Of a DNA stretch of 64,000 nt, positions 38,060 through 46,399 are shown piece after piece. Each line of letters starts with the position of its first letter. Positions within the stretch are counted from its first letter, which is position 1. The notes beneath the pieces were generated by a model. The model did not search any database and was not told the DNA's origin. It was given only the letters and a program-made list of their open reading frames with translations. Source of the DNA: Flavobacterium degerlachei (GTDB lineage: Bacteria > Bacteroidota > Bacteroidia > Flavobacteriales > Flavobacteriaceae); contig NZ_FNMV01000016.1 of NCBI RefSeq assembly GCF_900106645.1, forward strand, positions 1-64,000, read 5' to 3'. Both the position numbers and the translations under genes were made by a program.

Positions 38060-38107
38060 ATAAAAAGCTCCTTCCGCAATTGTCAGAAGGAGCTTTTTAT
38101 TTTTTGA
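38060..38107. terminator. strong bidirectional terminator
   Basis: Fifteen-base perfect arms ATAAAAAGCTCCTTC (38060-38074) and GAAGGAGCTTTTTAT (38086-38100), then TTTTT. It separates convergent genes. Confidence 0.9.
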
Positions 38108-38114
38108 AAGATAT

Positions 38115-38405
38115 TTATGCTACTCTCGAAGTGCTGTAAACTATAGGCTCTACTTCTAAAAGTGTTTTTGCAGTCGCAAAAAACTCTTGAATATAACTTT
38201 GTTGATTGTGATTATCAAGTCCTTCTTTATCCTTCCATGTTTCGTGGAAAATAAAAATGCTAGGATCTTCTTTACTTTGATGTAAATCATATTGCAGGCA
38301 AGCCGCTTCTTTTGTAGACTGAGTCACTAATTCCTTTAATTTACTTGCAAAGAGCTCAATATTTTCTGTTTTACTTTTTAGTATTACTGTCAAATGTATT
38401 TTCAT
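38115..38405 (-). CDS. putative quinol monooxygenase (ABM domain, YgiN-like)
   Basis: A 96-residue dimeric alpha-beta barrel protein. Features are HLTVILKSKTENIELFASKL, the conserved CLQYDLHQSKEDPSIFIFHE and ETWKDKEGLDNHNQQ. It matches the antibiotic biosynthesis monooxygenase fold, of which E. coli YgiN acts on menadiol-type quinols. Its start lies 2 bases after the MdaB-like gene, reproducing the mdaB-ygiN pair known in enteric bacteria and supporting a quinone redox cycle. Confidence 0.9.
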   Translation of the reverse strand: MKIHLTVILKSKTENIELFASKLKELVTQSTKEAACLQYDLHQSKEDPSIFIFHETWKDKEGLDNHNQQSYIQEFFATAKTLLEVEPIVYSTSRVA

Positions 38406-38407
38406 AA

Positions 38408-39001
38408 TTAATTTAAAAATAGTTTTGTTAAATGCTTTTGATACAAACCAAGGTCTTTTTCGATATCAGCATTTTTTTCAATATCATGAAAATGGATACT
38501 CTCTAAGGGTTCCATTCCGGTAAAAGCATTCATTCTATGAAATCCAAATAATGCACCATCATCAACACTACGTTGATTAAAAAATTCCCCTGCTAAAGTA
38601 AATGCTTCTTTTGGAGCATTCCAAGAAGAAGTTACCATGTATTTTTTTCCATGGAGCATTCCGCCTGTACCATAGTTAATTGTAGGATTAGCAGAAGACC
38701 TTCCATCACTTTTGTAGATTCCTTTAGCATGCCCTTCAGTAAAGACAACATCAATGTACTTTTTGAAGCCATGCGGCAACTGAAACCACCAGATTGGGGT
38801 GTGGTAAATAATGACATCTGCCCAAACATAATTAGCTACTTCTTCAGCCGGATCATATTCATCATTTATATTAGTTGCTCTAACTTCAAAACCTGTGTTG
38901 GATTCAAAGAAATTTAAAGTTTCATTTGCAATGGTTTCGTTAAATCTACCTCCTGAATGGCCAAACTTTTGTCCACCATTAATTATAAATATTTTTGTCA
39001 T
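38408..39001 (-). CDS. NAD(P)H-dependent oxidoreductase, MdaB-like
   Basis: A 197-residue flavodoxin-fold quinone reductase. The FAD/FMN-phosphate segment is INGGQKFGHSGGRFNETIAN, the central strand is DVIIYHTPIWWFQLPHGFKK, and HGKKYMVTSSWNAPKEAF follows; these are typical of MdaB (modulator of drug activity B), which reduces quinones by two electrons and so avoids radicals. It is transcribed with the YgiN-like gene and divergent from a LysR regulator that probably controls both. Confidence 0.92.
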   Translation of the reverse strand: MTKIFIINGGQKFGHSGGRFNETIANETLNFFESNTGFEVRATNINDEYDPAEEVANYVWADVIIYHTPIWWFQLPHGFKKYIDVVFTEGHAKGIYKSDGRSSANPTINYGTGGMLHGKKYMVTSSWNAPKEAFTLAGEFFNQRSVDDGALFGFHRMNAFTGMEPLESIHFHDIEKNADIEKDLGLYQKHLTKLFLN

Positions 39002-39027
39002 AACTATTTTCTTTTAATTTGATCTTG

Positions 39028-39079
39028 CAAAGGTAAAACCTCAATTACTATAATTAAAATAATATAAATCATACCTTTG
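39028..39079. promoter_or_regulatory. divergent promoters with inverted CAAAGGTA/TACCTTTG boxes
   Basis: CAAAGGTA at 39028-39035 is the -7 box (TACCTTTG) for the minus-strand mdaB-like gene, and TACCTTTG at 39072-39079 is that of the plus-strand lysR gene. The two transcription units face away from each other with AT-rich DNA between, a likely LysR operator. Confidence 0.6.
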
Positions 39080-39098
39080 CATCATAAATATAATAGTA

Positions 39099-39992
39099 AT
39101 GGTAAATCTAGAATGGTATCGCACTTTTAAAGAAGTCTATAAAACGGGAACATTAACAAAAGCCGCAGCAGCACTGTTTATATCACAACCGGGCGTTAGT
39201 TTGCATTTAAGCGCACTCGAAAACTATGTAGGCTATAAGTTATTTGACAGAACAGGAAGAAAAATGGTTCCTACAGAAAAGGGAAAGGTTCTTTATAATT
39301 TTATTATTGAGCCTTTAGCTAAACTGGAAGAGGCCGAAAAAAACTTTCAAAAAAGTACCGAGAAGAATACACCGACAATCAGTATTGGAATGTGTTTTGA
39401 AACTTTCCAAATTACTTTAGAACAGTATATTTCGAGTTTGCCATTTAACGTTATCATTCAATTTGGTGAATATCCTGATATGGTGGAAAACCTCGAAAAA
39501 GGAATTTTAGATTTAATAATTACGCCTCAAATGGTGGTTAAAAATGGGATTGAATACCAAGAATTTTCATCAGAAACAATTGTGCTTGTTGGTGGTAATG
39601 AAATTGATACTACTGAATTTAACGACATTGAAAAAAAGGCAAGTGTACTTGAATTAGAACAATGGTTAAAACAACAAAAATGGTATGGAACGACAGGAGA
39701 CATGGAACATTTGAGGCATTTTTGGCAGTTAAATTTTAATAAACACCCCGATTTCAGACCCAATTATATTGTTCCAAATTTAAATTCTATTGTCCGTTGT
39801 TTAAGCAGTGGAAAGGGATTAGCAGTAGTTCCTGATTTTTTATGCCGAAAAGAAATCGAAAGCGGATTAATAAAACTCATCTGGGAAGGAAAAACTCCGC
39901 TAACAAACATACTCTATTTCGCCACCAGAAAGAAAACAATGTATGAAGAAGAAATCCAGAAGATTAAACAAATTTTCATAGAATTAAACTAA
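39099..39992 (+). CDS. LysR family transcriptional regulator
   Basis: A 297-residue regulator. The N-terminal winged helix-turn-helix is clear: YKTGTLTKAAAALFISQPG followed by LSALENYVGYKLFDRTGRKM. The rest is a periplasmic-binding-protein-like effector domain. It is divergent from the quinone reductase/monooxygenase pair, which suggests activation of that pair by a quinone or electrophile and autoregulation through the shared intergenic region. Confidence 0.95.
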   Translation: MVNLEWYRTFKEVYKTGTLTKAAAALFISQPGVSLHLSALENYVGYKLFDRTGRKMVPTEKGKVLYNFIIEPLAKLEEAEKNFQKSTEKNTPTISIGMCFETFQITLEQYISSLPFNVIIQFGEYPDMVENLEKGILDLIITPQMVVKNGIEYQEFSSETIVLVGGNEIDTTEFNDIEKKASVLELEQWLKQQKWYGTTGDMEHLRHFWQLNFNKHPDFRPNYIVPNLNSIVRCLSSGKGLAVVPDFLCRKEIESGLIKLIWEGKTPLTNILYFATRKKTMYEEEIQKIKQIFIELN

Positions 39993-40028
39993 ACATAAAG
40001 TAGTTAACGCTAAAAGTTTAATATTTAA

Positions 40029-40079
40029 CACGAATTAATTTATCAGAATTAATGAGATTCGTATTTTTCCTTATTCGTG
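40029..40079. repeat. ATTCGTG-type inverted repeat
   Basis: CACGAAT (40029-40035) and ATTCGTG (40073-40079), with a further ATTCGT between them. Similar to the repeats at 9155-9190 and around the GxxExxY gene. Confidence 0.4.
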
Positions 40080-40192
40080 GTTTCAAAATCCATAATTATC
40101 AATATTATAGCATTTTGTTTCAAGATTTACAGTTCTTATTTTTCGTATTTAATAAAAGATTATTTTTATAAAAATATTTAAACAAAAAAGAT

Positions 40193-40309
40193 ATGAATGG
40201 TTTTTTCAAAACAATTATTGCGGGCTACGGTGCCAAAAAATTAGGCGGAGGATGCTTTGGGACGATTCTTTTATTTATAATTCTATATTGGATATTAGGC
40301 CAATTTTAG
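40193..40309 (+). CDS. 38-residue single-pass membrane protein
   Basis: The ATG at 40193 follows an A-rich leader (AACAAAAAAGAT). The product MNGFFKTIIAGYGAKKLGGG, then CFGTILLFIILYWILGQF, has a basic, glycine-rich N-terminal half and one membrane helix. It sits between a LysR gene and a convergent DUF885 gene and ends just before a terminator hairpin, so it has its own short transcript. The function is unknown; I believe similar small proteins occur in other flavobacteria. Confidence 0.65.
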   Translation: MNGFFKTIIAGYGAKKLGGGCFGTILLFIILYWILGQF

Positions 40310-40326
40310 AATTATAAAAGTAACTA

Positions 40327-40356
40327 AGCTCAAAAAATGTAATTATTTTTTGAGCT
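40327..40356. terminator. bidirectional terminator at the convergent end
   Basis: AGCTCAAAAAAT (40327-40338) pairs with ATTTTTTGAGCT (40345-40356), a 12-base perfect stem. It overlaps the last codons of the DUF885 gene. Confidence 0.75.
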
Positions 40357-42091
40357 CTTTCAACATTAATCCTTTGATGTATTTTACAGGAGCACTACCA
40401 TAACTTAGAAATTTTTCGTGGAATTGTTTCAAATTAAAATTTGCTCCTTGTTCTTTCTTCAACAAATCTCTAAATTCATATATTTCAGTATATCCAGTAA
40501 AATAGGAGCTCAATTGCACTTGCGATAATGTTACCCTTTTCCATTTGCCTTCAGCCTCTGCTTTTTGTTGAAATGCCTCTACAGTAAGTAATTTCATTGC
40601 ATCATCCTGACTCATGTTCTTAACATGAACTCCATAGTCTAAAATGGTATTACATGTTGTTCTCAAATTCCATTTATAATACATCAGCCACATTTCGTCT
40701 GAGTTTTTGTATCCGTTTTCTAACATCATCAATTCCGCATAAACAGCCCAACCTTCAACCATAGCTCCGTTTCCAAGAATTGATTTAATAATACTTGGTG
40801 ATTGATTACTATATACTAATTGAGTATAATGCCCCGGAATCGCTTCATGAATGTTTAGAATTTGCAATATATAATCATTGTATTCCCTTAAATAGCTTTC
40901 TGATTTCTCAGTGCTCCACCCTTTCATGCTCCCTACATTATAATAGGTATTTGCATTTTTATCATATGGTCCAGGTGCTGATATGGATGCTCCAGCAACA
41001 CCAGCCATATAGTCTGGTTCTCTGCGCACAACCAAAGGTTTTGAAGGATCAATATAGAGTAAGTCCTTTTCTTCTATAAATGTAACCAATTCCGGAATTT
41101 GCTTCTCTATTGTTGATTGAAACTTTTGAGCGGTAGTGTGTTGCAACGAAATCTTATCTATAACCGTTTTAATAACTACTAAACTGTCCAGGGGCTTAGG
41201 CTCCGTTTTCATGTATTTTGGCCATAATTTATCAGCCAAAACAAACATTTTTTTATGCAGTTCTTTTTTATGATCAACCGCTTTCTTAAATATGGTATCG
41301 GCTTTATAACTTGATTGTATGTCCAAGTTGAATTTTTCTCTATACAAATCTTCCCCAATTCTAAAGGAACGCGGGTTTAAATTGTCCAAATCCTTCAACC
41401 AATTAGCATAAGTTGTAATTGCGTTTATAGCTACTTTAGACCTATTTTTTATTGCTTTTTTTTCAGATTCAGCTAATTTACTTTTGCCTAAAGCGATAAG
41501 CAAGTCCTTTTCAAAAACAGATAGTCCACCTAAATTTTGGTCGATTGCTAGGGAAGTATGCTCTAAGGTAGGATTCTTAATATTACTTTTTGCGGCCTCA
41601 TAATAAGCTGGAATTGCATTCATTTTTAAGTAAAAACTATGCAGTCGCACATCTAAAGAGTCATATTTTCCATTTAATATCTCAGCAAAAGCACCACAAA
41701 CATTATATTCAGCTGGGTTCCATTGGTATGATTTTAATTTATCTATTCTAAAAATAGAGCTTTGTAACTGATTTTTTATAATGTAATAATCAATTATATT
41801 ATTATCCGAAAGATCATCAATGGAATAATGCTGCAACGAATCTAATTGAGCATGGGAAAAATCGAGCTCCTTTTTTATACCTAGGGAATCCGAAACTACT
41901 AGTACACTATCCAATTTATGATAACCTTGACTGGCTGCCCAATCTGGATTTATTTCCCAAAGACCTATTACAAACCCTTCTTTATATTTATCAAATTGTT
42001 CATTCAGTACTTTGGTATCAATCGTTTCTGCTTTTTTACTGCATGAAAACAGCAAAATGGAAAATAAAATCGAAACAAATATTTTTTTCAT
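40343..42091 (-). CDS. DUF885 family lipoprotein, putative metallopeptidase
   Basis: A 582-residue protein with a lipoprotein signal (KKIFVSILFSILLFSCSKKA; the lipobox Cys is residue 17), so it is anchored in the outer envelope. The DUF885 zinc site is NIHEAIPGHYTQLVYSN (near residue 420), with a downstream Glu in GAMVEGWAVYAELMM. Members act as carboxypeptidase- or dipeptidase-like enzymes, but most are uncharacterised. It is monocistronic, between two terminators. Confidence 0.92.
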   Translation of the reverse strand: MKKIFVSILFSILLFSCSKKAETIDTKVLNEQFDKYKEGFVIGLWEINPDWAASQGYHKLDSVLVVSDSLGIKKELDFSHAQLDSLQHYSIDDLSDNNIIDYYIIKNQLQSSIFRIDKLKSYQWNPAEYNVCGAFAEILNGKYDSLDVRLHSFYLKMNAIPAYYEAAKSNIKNPTLEHTSLAIDQNLGGLSVFEKDLLIALGKSKLAESEKKAIKNRSKVAINAITTYANWLKDLDNLNPRSFRIGEDLYREKFNLDIQSSYKADTIFKKAVDHKKELHKKMFVLADKLWPKYMKTEPKPLDSLVVIKTVIDKISLQHTTAQKFQSTIEKQIPELVTFIEEKDLLYIDPSKPLVVRREPDYMAGVAGASISAPGPYDKNANTYYNVGSMKGWSTEKSESYLREYNDYILQILNIHEAIPGHYTQLVYSNQSPSIIKSILGNGAMVEGWAVYAELMMLENGYKNSDEMWLMYYKWNLRTTCNTILDYGVHVKNMSQDDAMKLLTVEAFQQKAEAEGKWKRVTLSQVQLSSYFTGYTEIYEFRDLLKKEQGANFNLKQFHEKFLSYGSAPVKYIKGLMLKELKK

Positions 42092-42120
42092 GTGTAGTTA
42101 ATTCAGAAAAATAAAGATAT

Positions 42121-42151
42121 AAAAAATGCCGCTCAGTGAACGGCATTTTTT
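42121..42151 (-). terminator. terminator after the E1 gene
   Basis: AAAAAATGCCG (42121-42131) pairs with CGGCATTTTTT (42141-42151). It lies 12 bases beyond the E1 stop. Confidence 0.9.
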
Positions 42152-42162
42152 ATTCTAAATTA

Positions 42163-44139
42163 TTAATAAGCTAAAAGTGCCATTAAATCTGTTTCAAATC
42201 TGCCTTTCGGCAAATATTGATCCTCTAGTGCTTTGGTGAATGGAATTGGGGTATCTAAACTGGCTACTCTTTTTACTGGAGCATCCAGATATTTAAAACA
42301 TTCCTCCATAATCATTGCTGAAATGTCACTGGCAACACCACCAAACATAGAATCCTCTTGATAAATAATCACCCTTCCCGTTTTCTTCACAGATGCAAAA
42401 ATAGCTTCAGTGTCTAAGGGTTGCAACGTTCTTAAATCTAATAAATCAGCTGAAATTTCTGGATTTTTTTCTAAGGTATCCAAAGCCCAATGTACTGCTG
42501 CTCCAAAAGATATGATAGTTACCTCATTTCCTTCTTTCAATAAAGCCGCTTTCCCTAATGGCAAAGTGTAATAGTCTTTTGGTACTTCTTGGTAAACACT
42601 TCTATATAATTGTTTGTGCTCAAAAAACATCACCGGATTCGGATCGTTAATTGAAGCGTTCAACAAGCCTTTAGCATCATAAGGAAAAGCAGGATAAACT
42701 ACTTTCAGTCCAGGAGTTTTGGTAAACCAAGCCTCGTTAGTCTGAGAATGAAAAGGTCCTGCCTGGGTTCCGCCACCGCATGGCATTCGAACCACAACAT
42801 CCGCATTTTCTAACCAACGGTAATGTGACTTGGCCAGCAAATTTACTATTGGATTAAAACCAGTTGAGACAAAGTCAGCAAACTGCATTTCGACAATTGC
42901 TTTATATCCGTTTATTGACAATCCCATTCCTGCAGAGACTACGGCGCTCTCACAAATTGGAGTATTTATAACACGTTCTTTTCCAAATTGTGCTACAAAT
43001 CCATCAGTGATTTTAAAAGCACCACCGTATTCAGCAATGTCTTGTCCCATAATAACCAAGTTTTCATGACGTTCCATAGATTGTTTTAAACTACTGGAAA
43101 TAGCATCTATAAAACGTATTTTTTCTTTTTCTTCTGTAGGCTTAACTTGTTCAAATACAAAAGTTTTGTATACATCATTTAATTCTTCACTTAATGAAGC
43201 TTCAATCTCAGGCTCAGCATTGGCAATAGCCAAACTTTCGTCAATATCTTTCTTAATTTCACTTCGTAAAGTTTCATCAAACTCTTCAGTAAGTATTTTA
43301 TTTTCTTTTAAAAATGTTCTGTAATTTTCTACAGGATCTTTAATTGCCCATTGATCCATTAATTCCTGAGGGACATATTTAGTACCACTAGCCTCTTCAT
43401 GTCCACGCATTCTAAAGGTTTTAAATTCCAATAAAACGGGACGCGGATTAATCTTCATCGAAGATTTCAATTCTGATAATAAATTATATACTTCTAAGAT
43501 ATTATTACCATCAACAATATGACTTTCCATTCCGTATCCTTTCCCTTTATCGGCTAGATTTTCGCAACGGTATTGCTCATTTGTAGGTGTCGAAAGACCG
43601 TAACCGTTATTCTCTATAACAAATAGAACTGGTAATTCCCAAACTGAAGCAATATTCAATGCTTCATGAAAATCACCTTCAGATGTAGCTCCTTCTCCAG
43701 TAAAAACGGCAGTTACTTTACCGTTTTTCTTCAATTTATTGGCTAATGCAATTCCGTCAGCCACACCTAATTGTGGACCTAAATGCGAAATCATTCCAAT
43801 AATCTTATATTGTTGTGTCCCAAAGTGAAAGCTTCGATCTCTACCTTTAGTAAAACCATTAGCTTTTCCTTGCCATTGCGAGAATAAACGGTAAAGTGGA
43901 ATATCTCTTCCTGTAAATACACCTAAGTTTCGGTGCATAGGCAAAATGTATTCATCCTTATCTAAAACAGCGGTTACTCCCACTGCAATAGCTTCTTGTC
44001 CTATTCCTGAAAACCATTTAGATACCTTTCCTTGCCGAATTAGGATTAGCATTTTCTCCTCTATAAGCCTCGGCCTTAGAATTCTTCTGTATAAATCTAA
44101 TAAAGTTTCGTCAGTAAGATTTTGTCTTTCAAATTTCAT
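42163..44139 (-). CDS. 2-oxoacid dehydrogenase E1, fused alpha and beta subunits
   Basis: A 658-residue thiamine-diphosphate E1 with both subunits on one chain. The alpha part (to about residue 330) has IRQGKVSKWFSGIGQEAIAV and the ThDP motif GEGATSEGDFHEALNIASVW followed by ENNGYG; the beta part (from about 340) has GQDIAEYGGAFKITDG and EMQFADFVSTGFN. It is probably the branched-chain 2-oxoacid dehydrogenase E1, which in Bacteroidetes supplies branched-chain acyl-CoA primers; no E2/E3 lies beside it. The upstream ATG at 44160 is rejected because the -7 box TATCTTTG (44163-44170) lies 3 bases before it. Confidence 0.93.
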   Translation of the reverse strand: MKFERQNLTDETLLDLYRRILRPRLIEEKMLILIRQGKVSKWFSGIGQEAIAVGVTAVLDKDEYILPMHRNLGVFTGRDIPLYRLFSQWQGKANGFTKGRDRSFHFGTQQYKIIGMISHLGPQLGVADGIALANKLKKNGKVTAVFTGEGATSEGDFHEALNIASVWELPVLFVIENNGYGLSTPTNEQYRCENLADKGKGYGMESHIVDGNNILEVYNLLSELKSSMKINPRPVLLEFKTFRMRGHEEASGTKYVPQELMDQWAIKDPVENYRTFLKENKILTEEFDETLRSEIKKDIDESLAIANAEPEIEASLSEELNDVYKTFVFEQVKPTEEKEKIRFIDAISSSLKQSMERHENLVIMGQDIAEYGGAFKITDGFVAQFGKERVINTPICESAVVSAGMGLSINGYKAIVEMQFADFVSTGFNPIVNLLAKSHYRWLENADVVVRMPCGGGTQAGPFHSQTNEAWFTKTPGLKVVYPAFPYDAKGLLNASINDPNPVMFFEHKQLYRSVYQEVPKDYYTLPLGKAALLKEGNEVTIISFGAAVHWALDTLEKNPEISADLLDLRTLQPLDTEAIFASVKKTGRVIIYQEDSMFGGVASDISAMIMEECFKYLDAPVKRVASLDTPIPFTKALEDQYLPKGRFETDLMALLAY

Positions 44140-44162
44140 TTGTTGGGCTTTAATTCGCATTT

Positions 44163-44170
44163 CAAAGATA
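44163..44170 (-). promoter_or_regulatory. -7 box of the E1 gene
   Basis: On the minus strand the box reads TATCTTTG. Transcription would begin near 44156, which leaves the ATG at 44139 as first codon. Confidence 0.6.
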
Positions 44171-44254
44171 AAAAAATATAACAGTATCGGCCTAAATTGT
44201 TATATTATTTTGTTTTGTTTATAACTTTTAAAATTCTAATTTAAATATATTCAA

Positions 44255-44262
44255 TACCTTTG
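44255..44262 (+). promoter_or_regulatory. -7 box of the oxygenase gene
   Basis: TACCTTTG fits TAnnTTTG. It overlaps the in-frame GTG at 44262, which therefore cannot be the start. Confidence 0.6.
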
Positions 44263-44312
44263 TGATTGGAAGGCTCTTAAGGCCTTCTAAGTTATTAAAA
44301 AATATGTATAGT

Positions 44313-45263
44313 ATGCAAAACATTCCTAGTGTTGACTTGCGTGATTTCCTTTCGGACGACCCGAAACGTAAACAAAAATTTGTAAATGAAATCGGAAGTG
44401 CATTTGAAGATATTGGCTTCGTAGCATTAAAAGGTCATTTTTTAGATGACAAATTGGTAAATGAACTGTATGGTGAAATAAGAAATTTTTTCGCTTTACC
44501 TCTAGAAACAAAACACAGCTATGAAATTCCAGGTATTGGAGGTCAGAGAGGTTATGTTTCTTTTGGAACAGAACATGCCAAAGGCAGAAAAGAAGGAGAT
44601 TTGAAAGAATTTTGGCATTTTGGCCAGTATGTGAGTGAAAACTCAAAATACGCTTCAGAGTATCCTGAAAATGTTGAAGTAAAAGAATTACCTCGCTTTA
44701 ATGCTGTAGGTAAGGAAGCGTACCAAATGCTTGAAAAAACAGGTGTTTATGTCTTGCGTGCTTTGGCATTGCGTTTAGGTTTAGATGAATTCCATTTTGA
44801 CGATTTTGCCAAAGACGGAAATTCAATCTTGAGACCTATTCACTACCCACCTATTACTTCAGAACCTGCAAATGCGATTCGCGCTGCAGCTCATGGTGAT
44901 ATCAACTTGATTACCTTATTAATGGGAGCTCAAGGAAAAGGACTTCAGGTTCAAAACCACAACGGAGATTGGATTGATGCCATTGCTGAACCAGATGAGT
45001 TGGTTATTAATGTAGGTGATATGTTATCTCGTTATACGAACAACAAATTGAAGTCTACAATTCACCAAGTGGTAAACCCACCAAGAGAATTATGGGGAAC
45101 TTCACGTTATTCAGTACCGTTTTTTATGCACCCTGTGAGTGATATGCCATTGAACTGTTTAGAGAACTGCGTTGATGCAGAACATCCAAAACAATTTGAA
45201 GATATTACTGCTGGTGATTATTTATACGAACGCTTAGTAGATTTAGGATTAATCAAAAAATAA
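44313..45263 (+). CDS. isopenicillin N synthase-like 2-oxoglutarate/Fe(II) oxygenase
   Basis: A 316-residue non-heme iron oxygenase. The DIOX_N region begins IPSVDLRDFLSDD. The iron ligands are H and D in AAHGDINLITLLMG and the distal His in STIHQVVNPPRE, followed by the 2-oxoglutarate-binding R-x-S in SRYSVPFFM. Such proteins hydroxylate or desaturate small molecules; no substrate can be inferred from the neighbours. The start at 44313 was chosen because earlier in-frame codons lie in or next to the -7 promoter box. It is widespread in flavobacteria as a stand-alone gene and ends at a clear terminator. Confidence 0.9.
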   Translation: MQNIPSVDLRDFLSDDPKRKQKFVNEIGSAFEDIGFVALKGHFLDDKLVNELYGEIRNFFALPLETKHSYEIPGIGGQRGYVSFGTEHAKGRKEGDLKEFWHFGQYVSENSKYASEYPENVEVKELPRFNAVGKEAYQMLEKTGVYVLRALALRLGLDEFHFDDFAKDGNSILRPIHYPPITSEPANAIRAAAHGDINLITLLMGAQGKGLQVQNHNGDWIDAIAEPDELVINVGDMLSRYTNNKLKSTIHQVVNPPRELWGTSRYSVPFFMHPVSDMPLNCLENCVDAEHPKQFEDITAGDYLYERLVDLGLIKK

Positions 45264-45286
45264 TTCCTAATTTTACTTCTAGTAAT

Positions 45287-45318
45287 AAAAGACATTGAGT
45301 TTACTTAATGTCTTTTTT
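45287..45318 (+). terminator. terminator after the oxygenase gene
   Basis: AAAAGACATT (45287-45296) pairs with AATGTCTTTT (45307-45316), continuing into a T run. Confidence 0.85.
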
Positions 45319-45372
45319 CTTTTTGTTCAACACTGAAATAACTGAGAACGTCAATTCAGCTTTAAAGTAATT

Positions 45373-45415
45373 GGAACACGGATAACACTGATTTAAACTG
45401 ATTTTCGCTGATCTT
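45373..45415 (-). repeat. left inverted copy of the ATC-x-GTG repeat
   Basis: Read on the minus strand, 45397-45374 begins TTTAAATCAGTG and ends CCGTGTTC. This 24-base core matches the right copy at 46008-46031 at 19 of 24 positions, in the opposite orientation. Confidence 0.7.
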
Positions 45416-45475
45416 AAATTATTAGAATTAAATAAAAAGGACAATGTCTCAATATTCAAAAAAGTATAAATATAT

Positions 45476-45859
45476 ATGAGTAGTATTTTACATCGAGACA
45501 TAACTCAATCTATTTTAAAACACTTTTATGATGTTTACAATGAACTAGGATATGGTTTTCTTGAGAGAGTATATCAAAATGCATTATTTTATGAACTTAA
45601 GGAAAATGGCTTTAAAGTTGAAGCTCAGAAAAAAATAAAAGTTTATTATAAAGAAATTGAGGTCGGAGAATACTTTGCAGATATAATAGTAAACGATTTA
45701 ATAATTTTGGAGTTGAAAGCTCAGGAGTATCTGATTGAAGCAAATGAGTTCCAATTAATAAATTATTTAAAATCTACTCATTGTGAAGTTGGTTTACTTT
45801 TGAATTTTGGAAAAAAACCTGAATTTATTAGAAAAATATATCAGAACAACAGAAAGTAA
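45476..45859 (+). CDS. GxxExxY protein (PDDEXK_3-like)
   Basis: A 127-residue protein. The name-giving motif is in LGYGFLERVYQNALFYEL (near residue 27). The putative nuclease core is GEYFADIIVNDLIILELKAQ, where D and E-x-K fit the PDDEXK pattern, and QLINYLKSTHCEVGLLLNFG is the usual tail. The family is very common but functionally unknown. The gene is bracketed by inverted copies of a short ATC-x-GTG repeat, which is not seen elsewhere with a gene inside, so it may be the coding part of a small mobile unit. Confidence 0.92.
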   Translation: MSSILHRDITQSILKHFYDVYNELGYGFLERVYQNALFYELKENGFKVEAQKKIKVYYKEIEVGEYFADIIVNDLIILELKAQEYLIEANEFQLINYLKSTHCEVGLLLNFGKKPEFIRKIYQNNRK

Positions 45860-45896
45860 ATTTATAATTAAACAATTTAAAATAGTGAGTACTCGA

Positions 45897-45920
45897 TTTA
45901 AATCTGCGTGATCTCAGTTC
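45897..45920 (+). repeat. right copy 1 of the ATC-x-GTG repeat
   Basis: Starts TTTAAATCTGCGTG and ends GTTC. It matches the copy at 46008-46031 at 20 of 24 positions in the same orientation. Confidence 0.65.
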
Positions 45921-45989
45921 TATTATGAAAAACCATATTCATATTAAACAAAGCGATAAAAGAAAGCAAAATTACAAGTAAACAATAAA

Positions 45990-46031
45990 AAATCCGCGAT
46001 TTCTCATTTTAAATCCGCGTAATCTGCGTTC
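45990..46031 (+). repeat. right copy 2 of the ATC-x-GTG repeat
   Basis: A half-copy AAATCCGCGATT followed by the core TTTAAATCCGCGTAATC ending GCGTTC at 46031. It mirrors the left copy at 45373-45415, including the preceding ATC-x-GCG half unit. Confidence 0.7.
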
Positions 46032-46069
46032 GATTAATTGACATAAAAAGCAGTATTAAAACATAAAAT

Positions 46070-46399
46070 ATGGATTTACAAGACCAATTAAAAAACCTTT
46101 TCCCAGATCATGAGCCCGCTCCAGTAGAAAAAACTGAAGAGGTTGCCCATGAATTATACGTTCAAAAAGAACCTATGATTTGCAAATTTGAAAAAAGAAA
46201 AGGCAAAGCAACAACCATCATCGAAGGTTATGAAGGAACCGACGAAGACTTTAAAATTTTGGCTAAAGAAATCAAAACAAAATTGAGCGTTGGCGGTACT
46301 TTCAAAGACGATTCCATTATCATTCAAGGAGACTACCGCGATAAAATAATGGAAATACTTAAAGTTAAAGGTTTCAAAGTAAAACGAGTGGGAGGTTAA
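46070..46399 (+). CDS. translation initiation factor SUI1/eIF1-like (YciH family)
   Basis: A 109-residue protein. After a variable N-terminal tail (LFPDHEPAPVEKTEEV), the SUI1 domain is clear: ICKFEKRKGKATTIIEGYEG, then IKTKLSVGGTFKDDSIIIQG and a basic end KVKGFKVKRVGG. Bacterial YciH proteins bind the 30S subunit and may check initiation fidelity; they are not essential in E. coli. It has an A-rich leader and stands alone between repeat elements. Confidence 0.95.
   Translation: MDLQDQLKNLFPDHEPAPVEKTEEVAHELYVQKEPMICKFEKRKGKATTIIEGYEGTDEDFKILAKEIKTKLSVGGTFKDDSIIIQGDYRDKIMEILKVKGFKVKRVGG

Noticed and set aside
40343..42091. DUF885 gene as part of an efflux or degradation operon
   Set aside because: It is flanked on both sides by strong terminators, so it is a single-gene unit.
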